Shown: piece by piece, positions 56,372-64,000 of the stretch | How the letters are laid out: each line of letters begins with the position of its first letter | Position numbering within the stretch: the stretch's first letter is position 1 | DNA from: Litomosoides sigmodontis | Lineage: Eukaryota; Nematoda; Chromadorea; Rhabditida; Onchocercidae | NCBI GenBank assembly: GCA_963070105.1 | Contig: OY718805.1 | Span: 8,601,652-8,665,651 of the forward strand | Direction of reading: 5' to 3' | Length of the DNA: 64,000 nucleotides | Program-made: the position numbers and the translations under genes | The notes under the pieces: model-generated | What the model was told of the DNA's origin: nothing | The model's database searches: none | Seen by the model: only the letters and a program-made list of their open reading frames with translations

Positions 56372-59150
56372 TCAGTAGGAAGAACTAATAAACATATATT
56401 TTGAGATAATGTACATTGCTGCAGTAGCAGTACCCGCAACTAACCAATTTCGAAGAGATATTTGTGGAAGTGATGGTTTTCGTATTCTATTAATATTTAT
56501 AACATGTTGATAATCCTCCATTAGTGGACCACGTAAACGCGAGGGTGGAAACATCCTTAAATTATAAATAATCTTTTAAAGGTTTTATTTAATTACAAAA
56601 AATAAATAATTTAGTAATACAAACAAAAAGAAAAAATGGAATACAAACAAACAGAAAATATATGTATGATGAAAATTTGAAGAAATAACCGAAATAGATC
56701 TTGTGCGTCGTGAATTAGTGCTTGAACAGGGATATCATTTGGCATTACATTCAGTAGGTGATGGATAGAAGCCATATCTCGAGAACAATTCAGAACTGCA
56801 TTACTTCGCCATAAAACGACAGCAGAAGTTAAAAAAATAGGAGTAAGCGCGTGAGTAGCAAGGAAAAAGTCGAAACAAAGAACAATCTAAAAGCAAGGAA
56901 AGAAAAACATTAATATAATTTAATTTTATATTTACTCTACTTTTCTTGTCACTTACAGTTCGTCATTTTAGAGTTTCCTTCAAAAAAAATGATCCAATTC
57001 AATGAACATGATTAACACATTAGTGACTATAACAAAGTTTGAAAAAAATGAAGCCAGAAAAGAAAGCAGAACTATGCAAAAGAAAGCGCTGCATTTTTCT
57101 AGAAGACTTGAAGAAAACGAACTTGGTGATAATGATGTAGAGCATGTGAAAACCATGTCAATGGCCAGCTCAAAGCAAATAATGACCCCAATTCTACTGC
57201 ACGTACTACTTTTTCCAATTCTTCATCAACTTTCCAGAGCAATACATACATCAAGTCAAGATCTCTCAATACTGTATCCTCAAGGCTTTTGAGAAGGTAA
57301 CTGAAAAGTATTAATTTTCGAAAAAGCATCAACTGAAGCGCTAACGAAATATTTCCCATTTAAAAGCATTTTGTTCAAAAAAGATTTAGTAATAATTCCT
57401 TTGAGATTTAAACTTGAAAAAGACGCAAAACACTCTCTATCAATGAAACAATCCTTATCAAACAGAAAGCAAACCCTCTGAAGATTCCATTATTCGCCAA
57501 AAGTGTACCAACGTGCTCTGCTTTTTCATTACCGAGCACCAACAGTAAGGTCAAGCAAACATCGTGAAAACCTTAAAACGTGATATATCACATAACAAAT
57601 TACAAGCTCACAAGTTTCTATGACAAATGATAAATTTATTCTGTATAGCACCGTGTTAGATTCACTAATTGCATACACTATAAAAACAAACTGAATAAAA
57701 AGGATAAAATATTTATTGAAGAGCTTGCAAGACGAAACTTTTCGCAAAATAACTTGCTAAACGAAGTTTTTAAATGATCTCCATTACCTTGATAATAATG
57801 AAATCGTGGACAGCTCCAGAGAATTTTCACAATTAAAGGAGTCAAATCTTCCTGCAAAGTACACCGTTCTTCATCTGATATATTAGGTGGAAATCGTGAT
57901 AATGTACGTCCAACATCCATCTGTACCTGGTTCCACTCTCGATGACTTTGCAAATCTTGTAATGTTGGACTTGACAACTAAAATACTGGGCTTGAGTACA
58001 GACGCTAACGCACTGGATAAAAGTGATGTTATTGAAAACAGTGCTACTTTTCAACTAAAAGCACTCTATGTCTTATTATTAAATGCAACATTAGTTTTAT
58101 TATTAATTAACAATCGCACTAAAGAAATATTCCGTGGCTTACAGCTACCTACAGTTTAAAAGAAATCCACCCACACTATATGCCTCAAAACTCTTTTCAA
58201 ATACTAGGGAAAGAAAAAACCCCGTAGAAGTCTTATGAAATGGGCACATCGCAACGTACTGAAAGGAAAACCATGACTGATTTCTTTAGAATTTAATAAC
58301 TTCGTTAGTATCGTTGATACTCCTGGTTGCTATCTTTTTATTCAGATTTAATTTTGAAGTTACCTAAAAATTTGTTTTTAGGAAAAATACCACTAAAATT
58401 TTCAAAATTATTATTCAAATTGTTAGATTAAGAAGATGACTAGTACATATATGCAAGAACTTACAATGGAAGTTGAGCTACTTTTGTAATTGTTTTCTTC
58501 ATAAATGAAATCAGAATGAGCAGATTCAAAATCAGAGTCTGAAAATGTTGACGTTGTTTCCTCATCACCAAAAGAATCCTGCACTAATGAAGATGCCAAA
58601 ACTGGCCAAACAAGAGCACGAATTTCATCCAGAACCAAACCTATGATATACACATATATCGATTTTAACAGTATAAAGCCAGCATAAAGTAACAGACACA
58701 GCAGATTTTACACAGAATATTCTACTAACCATTCAGTAAGTACCCAACCAATGTTTGCTAATATCAAAAGAAGACAAAGTTTTTCAATCCTGAAAGCTCT
58801 AGGATAATAGCGAAATACATATGAATGAAATGCGTCACGAACTGAAATAAAAATTGTGCTAAACAATTTCAACACATATAAGTAGGATGCATTACAATAT
58901 TTGATATTTGACAATGTCAACACAACGAATTTGTGGTAAATTTAGAAGACTTAAAAGGATCTCAAAACGTTGAACAAAAGCAGTTACCACCAGCAGATAA
59001 GGCAAACTGACGCAGCTGACTGATATGCAAATGTAGTGAGTCGTGATTTTCATCAATAAAAGTCCGCATGCGTTTGCATTTAATTTGCAACGTTCGACTA
59101 ACTGCATTTTTTAATACGTCTCCATTTCCTTTGCTGTTCTGAAACCTCAT
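56372..59150 (-). CDS. TBC1D20: TBC1 domain family member 20 (Rab1 GTPase-activating protein)
   Basis: Tail-anchored ER/Golgi GAP that stimulates GTP hydrolysis by Rab1/Rab18-type GTPases. Seven exons: 58988-59150, 58465-58640, 57788-57977, 57475-57571, 57123-57300, 56690-56886, 56372-56555; 394 aa (human 403), phases all consistent. N-terminal helix then VLDEIRALVWPVL at the TBC entry, a Ser/Asp-rich insert of about 40 residues (TFSDSDFESAHSD), and both catalytic fingers: the IxxDxxR-type arginine in QMDVGRTLSRFPP (about R137... the R of GRT) and the glutamine of YYQGFHD (Q176). Downstream blocks ALSWPLTWFSHAL, FDFFLATHAL and DMASIHHLL match the family. The last exon ends in a single C-terminal helix (WLVAGTATAAMYIISKYMFI), the ER tail anchor. 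Exon 4 uses a weak GTTTGC donor, chosen for phase. Confidence 0.93.
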
Positions 59151-60862
59151 CTTCTATCAACAAATATATGCAGTAAAACATGATGATGGATTGTAATTAC
59201 AGATACAGCACATGAAATCAATTTCACATCAGAAAAGCAACTGAATAAATGAATCATAATTATTCTGTTCTAATTCCCTTTTTTAATTTAAATTCTCAAG
59301 TAAACTTCAAAGTAACTACATCGAGAAACAAGTGAAAAAACAAGCATTAAATATGTCAAAAAGTATTCATACTTTTTCTGCAATAATGAGAGGAGTTGAA
59401 TAGTTGTTAACTGAAGGCATATTCCTCCAAATATTACTGCAGCAAAATCACTTCCAAATATGATCCATGTTCAAAGCGTAGAGTAACATAGTACTTAACC
59501 ACTTGCATTTGCGCTTAGCAATAAGTGTAAAAAATTCACTTCAGCAAATTAGATATGTCGAATAAGAAGTGAATTTTTGAATTAATCTGTAATTTTGAAA
59601 CAACCATCATCAAACTGTAAAGATCGGTGTAATTAACAACGAAAAAAAACACATCAATCATGCTAAACAAATTCACAATTTTATGGAAAAACAAAGTAAG
59701 CCATCAACCTCATATATTACATCTCTCCCTCTTTCTCTCTCCCCCTTTCTCTCTCCCCCTTTCTCTCTCCCCCTTTCTCTCTCCCCCTTTCTCTCTCCCC
59801 CTTTCTCTCTCCCCCTTTCTCTCTCCCCCTTTCTCTCTCCCCCTTTCTCTCTCCCCCTTTCTCTCTCCCCCTTTCTCTCTCCCCCTTTCTCTCTCCCCCT
59901 TTCTCTCTCCCCCTTTCTCTCTCCCCCTTTCTCTCTCCCCCTTTCTCTCTCCCCCTTTTTCTCTCCCTCTTTCTCTCTCTCTTTTTCTCTCTCTCCCTCT
60001 CTCCCTCCCACACACACACACAAAGTGCTTGCTACTGAGATAAAATAGTGTGGATGAGCTCCTCTACTATTCGTTGTTCTGACTAGACCTATATGAAATG
60101 TACGTTAGCGCGTCGTACTTTGTCTAACACTCTAAGTTTCTATTATGTTGAAATTAAGAGGAATCCTCCATATCAACACGTTAGCATAGATTTTGTGCTA
60201 ATGTTAGCTAATTCTTAAAGTAAACTTCCTCACTTTCCACGTATTTAATTCAAATATATTTGAAAAATTTAGAAATTTTATTGAAAAATAACAAAACAAG
60301 AAGGAAAGTACAATAATAGATTTTAATTTCCAACAGTATTGAACAAATATTTTATCGTTTTTCATTCAAAGAGATCGTTCTGCTAAATTTTGCTTTTTTT
60401 TTTCACTTTTCTTACTGAAACTCAATGGCATCACTCTTTTTTGTTTGGTAAATTATTGGTAAATTGCTAAAATGTTGGTAGATTATTTCAACGAGTTAGA
60501 GTACGTATTCTTGAAATGATAGTTAAAGTGTTCGTTCGAACGAGTTCGATGTTGTAGATGTCTTCATATGTGGCATTTTCAATGATATGAATTATTGCTT
60601 TATGCAGTGTTTTAGTTACCTAAGCAAAAATACTTAGAAGAAACGTTTCGAAAAAAAAAGCGAAGATAAAAAGGTTTTTCAAGAAAATTCTAAAATTTTC
60701 GGCTTTTCAAAGTCTTACAATACAAATGTGCTTAATTATCTTTTTCCTCCAATATCCATTCACTTTTCGTTAGTTACTTCACTGTTTTATATTGGTGTGA
60801 AATCACAAAATCTCATTAAAAAAAAGAAACATTACGTTTTGCAGAGTAGTATTTTTAACGAC
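59151..60862. other. Spacer between divergent TBC1D20 and ETHE1
   Basis: Head-to-head spacer dominated in the middle by the polypyrimidine minisatellite; no exon seen. Confidence 0.6.
59732..59955. repeat. 14-bp polypyrimidine minisatellite, 16 copies
   Basis: The unit TTTCTCTCTCCCCC repeats 16 times without change over 224 nt, flanked by degenerate CT-rich sequence to about 60008 and a short CA tract. The plus strand is pure pyrimidine for almost 290 nt, so all six frames stay open across it; those frames are not genes. Confidence 0.98.
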
Positions 60863-63709
60863 ATGGCAACTAAATTGATTTTCCGTCAGGTGAGTAGTTG
60901 GAACAAATTTCATTTGATGGCGCACTCTCCAAACTGATGAAGTGAAATACTTAAAAATTTTTAAACAATTTAGATCCTCCAAAATCATTTAAATTTGAAT
61001 ACTTTTTTCGGAAATCAGTTACTGGATTTCAAAACAAAATAGTGGTGATGTTCATGATGTTCTTTGCAGCTTATGAATCATCTGTATAGCTCAATGTATT
61101 CCTTTTTTTTAGCTATTCGAACCGGCATCATGCACCTATACATACTTGCTTGGATGCTCAGTCAGTAGGAAGTCGATAATTATAGATCCTGTGTTGGAAA
61201 CCGTTGAAAGAGATGCAAAAGCAAGTTAATGCGGAATTGTAGTTTAACTTAATTTGTGGTCTTGAAATTTTCGACGATAATTAAATGAGAGATGCTCTTG
61301 TTTTCTCAAATTCTTTCACAGCTAAAGCAAAAAATCATATGAAATTGTTGACTAGAAGAAAGCATGACTAAAATGATCAGATTTTAGCTAATCAGAGAGC
61401 TTAATTTGGACCCAATTTATGGTCTTAACACGCATCTTCATGCAGATCATATAACCGGTACTGGCAAATTAAAGCACATTTTTCCACATATGCTTTCTGT
61501 CTTGTCAAAATATAGTAATGGTCAGGCAGACATGCTGGTCAGTGATCAGGAGATATTAAAATTCGGCACTCAGCATTTAGAAGTTCGTGCGACACCAGGG
61601 CATACTAATGGTGAGAGTTTTTGAATCATACTAATATTACCATCGTTTAAAGATTATTATCCTATCGTTATGTACCCTCATCATATTAATTATGCAGTAT
61701 TTTTAAATTAAAGTGATAGAGGAAGTTTTTCATAAGTAATATATGTTTTCTAATTGACTTTGTAATAATAAAACCCCTTAAAGAAGATTCCGTTCAGTTA
61801 GATGTCTAATGATCTTTCCTTCAGTAAGGAGTTCAAATCTGTCCATTTCTTTGTAAGAAGTATTTTCTTTCATAGGATCGATGGTTGATAGTCTTAGTTC
61901 AGTCATCAGAGAAGATTCTGTTATCAGCTGAGAAACTGAGAAGTGTTCGAAAGAAATGGATGATGCAGCTTCGAATTTACTGAATGAAAGATCACTGATG
62001 ATTCAATCAAGTAAAACTTTTTGTGGCATTAGCAACAAGGTGAATATGCAGCTCGAACGAATTTTTTTATCGGTGCGCTGTGATAATATACCATAGAAAA
62101 ATAAGTATAGGACCGCATTTCGCCTAATTTAATCATCTCGTCATCGTCATAAAAAACTTTAATTTGTCTTCACATGGTTTTTTTCCTTAATTTTTGCATA
62201 ATTTAGCAGTATATAACAAAAAAAGAAGTTAGTAATGTTTTCAAGGATGTGTGACATATGTTTCACATGACCACAGGATGGCTTTTACGGGAGATATACT
62301 TCTTATACGAGGATGTGGGCGAACAGATTTTCAAGAAGGTACATTTCTTTTTATGTATTTCTTAAGTTTATGCATATTTAGATTTCTTGAGGTGCATAAT
62401 GTTACACCGATTTACCTTAGAACGGCATAATTCAGGACGAGCATATTTCTGTAAGATAATCTAAATTATGTGTTACCGACTTAGATAAGGCACATCTGTA
62501 AAAAAAATGCATCTACTATTATTTAGTGATCACTGCCAAAAAACATTAAAAAACCTGTTTCACTTAAAACTCCGCATCACGAAATATGTTTATTTCAATT
62601 AAAAGCCATGGATATAGGTATCCTAAAAACTCACTTGCTAAATGTTGCAGAAGAATTGGACGCATGAGGCTGAAATTTAGTTGAAAAAAAAAACGTTCCC
62701 AAATTTAAGCCCCGGTGACTCAAAAAACTGGTTGAAAAGGATTGAAAAAACACCAAGATATCTAATGGATCTTAGTAACCCTAGTGAACCAATTTTTCCA
62801 TTGTTTTTTTGTATCTCTTAGTTGTTTTGGAGTATTTATAGGCTCTTTATGACCTAAATTGCTACCCGAGGTAACTGGAAACCAGTTTGTCCATTTTTGT
62901 TGAATTTAGTGAGCTGGAATTTCCTGCTGCTGTTGCAGGAAATCCTGAAATGTTGTACAAATCAGTGCACGAGAAAATCTTTAGTTTGCCCGATGATTTT
63001 CTGCTTTATCCAGCTCATGACTACAAGGTGTATTTTATAAAATGGCCAGTTTTTTAAAAAATCCAGGTTGTGGATCAAAATTTTTGATGCTACACAGTAT
63101 TCATTGTCGAAAGCAGATAGATTCGTCTTAAAATTACCTAAAGTTGTTTAAAAATTTACGGCGTTGCTTGAAAGTAATAAAAGGACTTAAAATAAAGGAG
63201 TGAATCTTATAAGACGAATTAAAACAATTTGGTGTTTTCAGGGCCTTTTGTTAACAACTGTTGGTGAGGAAAAGATGTACAATCCAAGGTTAACGAAAAC
63301 TTTGGACGATTTTGTAGTTCTAATGAAAAATCTCAAACTTGAATATCCTAAACAAATCGGTTTGTTATTTGTTAACTCTCTCTTTTGAAAGTCAAACTTC
63401 ATATGAATATCTCTTAAAAAAACTAGATAAGGGAGATTTCTATGAATAAGTCACTGACGAAGAAAGTAACAATTGAGGAACAAACGATATTATCGTCCCA
63501 CACACCTTCGATATTAATTGGCTTGAAGGTGAATAGCGTCTGGCCAGGAATGGTCAAATAAATATATCAGTCATACTGAATTGTTTAAATTGTTCTATCT
63601 CTTCAGTGAATACTTTAGATTTGCTTTAGCGATTATTTTAGATAAAGCTTTACCGGCGAATAAAGTATGTGGAATGTACGACTTAGCAGATGAGAAAAGA
63701 AAGGCATGA
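60863..63709 (+). CDS. ETHE1: Persulfide dioxygenase ETHE1
   Basis: Mitochondrial non-haem iron enzyme of the metallo-beta-lactamase fold that oxidises glutathione persulfide to sulfite in sulfide detoxification. Seven exons: 60863-60889, 61113-61220, 61388-61610, 62246-62338, 62939-63027, 63242-63359, 63642-63709; 241 aa (human 254, which includes a transit peptide). Metal ligands are visible: T-H61-L-H63-A-D65-H66, H117 in TPGHTNG, D136 in FTGD and H177 in YPAHDY; also [12 protein letters not shown] and LNPRLT-type YNPRLTKT. The N-terminus (MATKLIFRQ) is too short for a normal transit peptide, so targeting may need another first exon or be cytosolic. Intron 2 starts with GCAAGT (see findings), and exon 4 uses a TTTTCAAG acceptor. 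Confidence 0.96.
61221..61387 (+). other. GC-AG intron in ETHE1
   Basis: The donor reads AAA|GCAAGTTAAT, which matches a U1 donor apart from the GC. The acceptor is GATTTTAG at 61387. Using the nearby GT (61225) would put the next exon into a frame with an immediate stop, whereas the GC donor restores the family sequence DAK-LIRELNL across the junction. Confidence 0.85.
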
Positions 63710-64000
63710 AAAATGAAACGAACCAGTGACAGTATCCTCCCTCTTCGTTATGTTTTAAACTATCACGAGAAATTGAAGGGGAGAAAAACAAGGAAGACTT
63801 AATCCTAAAAAAGACTTGATTCCTGCTTGAAAAAATCTTTTTAAGGAGTGTTTTTTCTATTGTTGCTTTTGCGTTATACTTCAGTCCTTATCTAAAAGTT
63901 ACTATTGATATATCACACTGCTAATGTCAGCATATCTGTATTGTGGCGAAAGTCATGTATCATGCAAAGAATATGTATAAATATTTTTGAAACGAACCGA
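63710..64000. other. 3' flank of ETHE1, nothing else seen
   Basis: 291 nt of AT-rich sequence after the ETHE1 stop; no gene or repeat recognised. Confidence 0.6.

Noticed and set aside
59660..60048. Overlapping 100-127-codon frames on both strands (Ser/Pro/Leu-rich and Arg/Glu/Gly-rich)
   Set aside because: Produced entirely by the stop-free 14-bp polypyrimidine minisatellite.

Overview
This window is nuclear DNA from a nematode, most likely a clade III (spirurid/filarial-type) worm. The evidence is AT-rich sequence, genes split into many short exons with T-rich TTTCAG-type acceptors, acceptors lying just upstream of start codons (as in spliced-leader trans-splicing), close same-strand gene pairs, and animal housekeeping genes with nematode-like divergence. 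The species call is inference; no rRNA or mitochondrial marker is present.

Left part (about 1-11.7 kb): no convincing gene. It is AT-rich and studded with microsatellites (GA, CA/GT, CAT, GTA). Then 11.7-16.5 kb (minus) holds a complete ten-exon gene for a secreted protein with three PAN/apple modules, whose introns carry a 144-bp x3 tandem repeat and a 24-bp minisatellite. A small two-exon plus-strand candidate follows at 17.1-17.5 kb, then the actin-capping beta subunit CAPZB (minus).

Middle: a 24-exon class I PI3K catalytic subunit (AGE-1/p110 type, 21.6-28.5 kb, plus); NUS1, the dehydrodolichyl diphosphate synthase partner (minus), divergent from the complex I subunit NDUFB3 (plus); an unrecognised five-exon 239-aa protein (plus); a lysosomal/secreted M28 carboxypeptidase Q (minus); and the phosphatase regulator SDS22/PPP1R7 (minus), probably co-transcribed behind a 69-aa one-TM protein.

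Right part: a tentative minus-strand small gene faces the SRP72 subunit of the signal recognition particle (plus). Next come a 644-aa polytopic protein that reads as four tandem four-TM units (minus), the Rab1 GAP TBC1D20 (minus), a 14-bp x16 polypyrimidine minisatellite, and the mitochondrial persulfide dioxygenase ETHE1 (plus), whose second intron appears to be of the GC-AG class.

The genes do not form one pathway. Several touch the secretory system (SRP72, TBC1D20, NUS1), others mitochondria (NDUFB3, ETHE1), signalling (PI3K, SDS22) and the cytoskeleton (CAPZB). Exon models below were built by hand by requiring GT-AG (or stated) junctions and continuous phase; summed exon lengths are multiples of three for all named genes. 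The least understood items are the four-unit tetraspan-like protein, the triple-PAN protein and the unrecognised 239-aa, 104-aa and 69-aa proteins.
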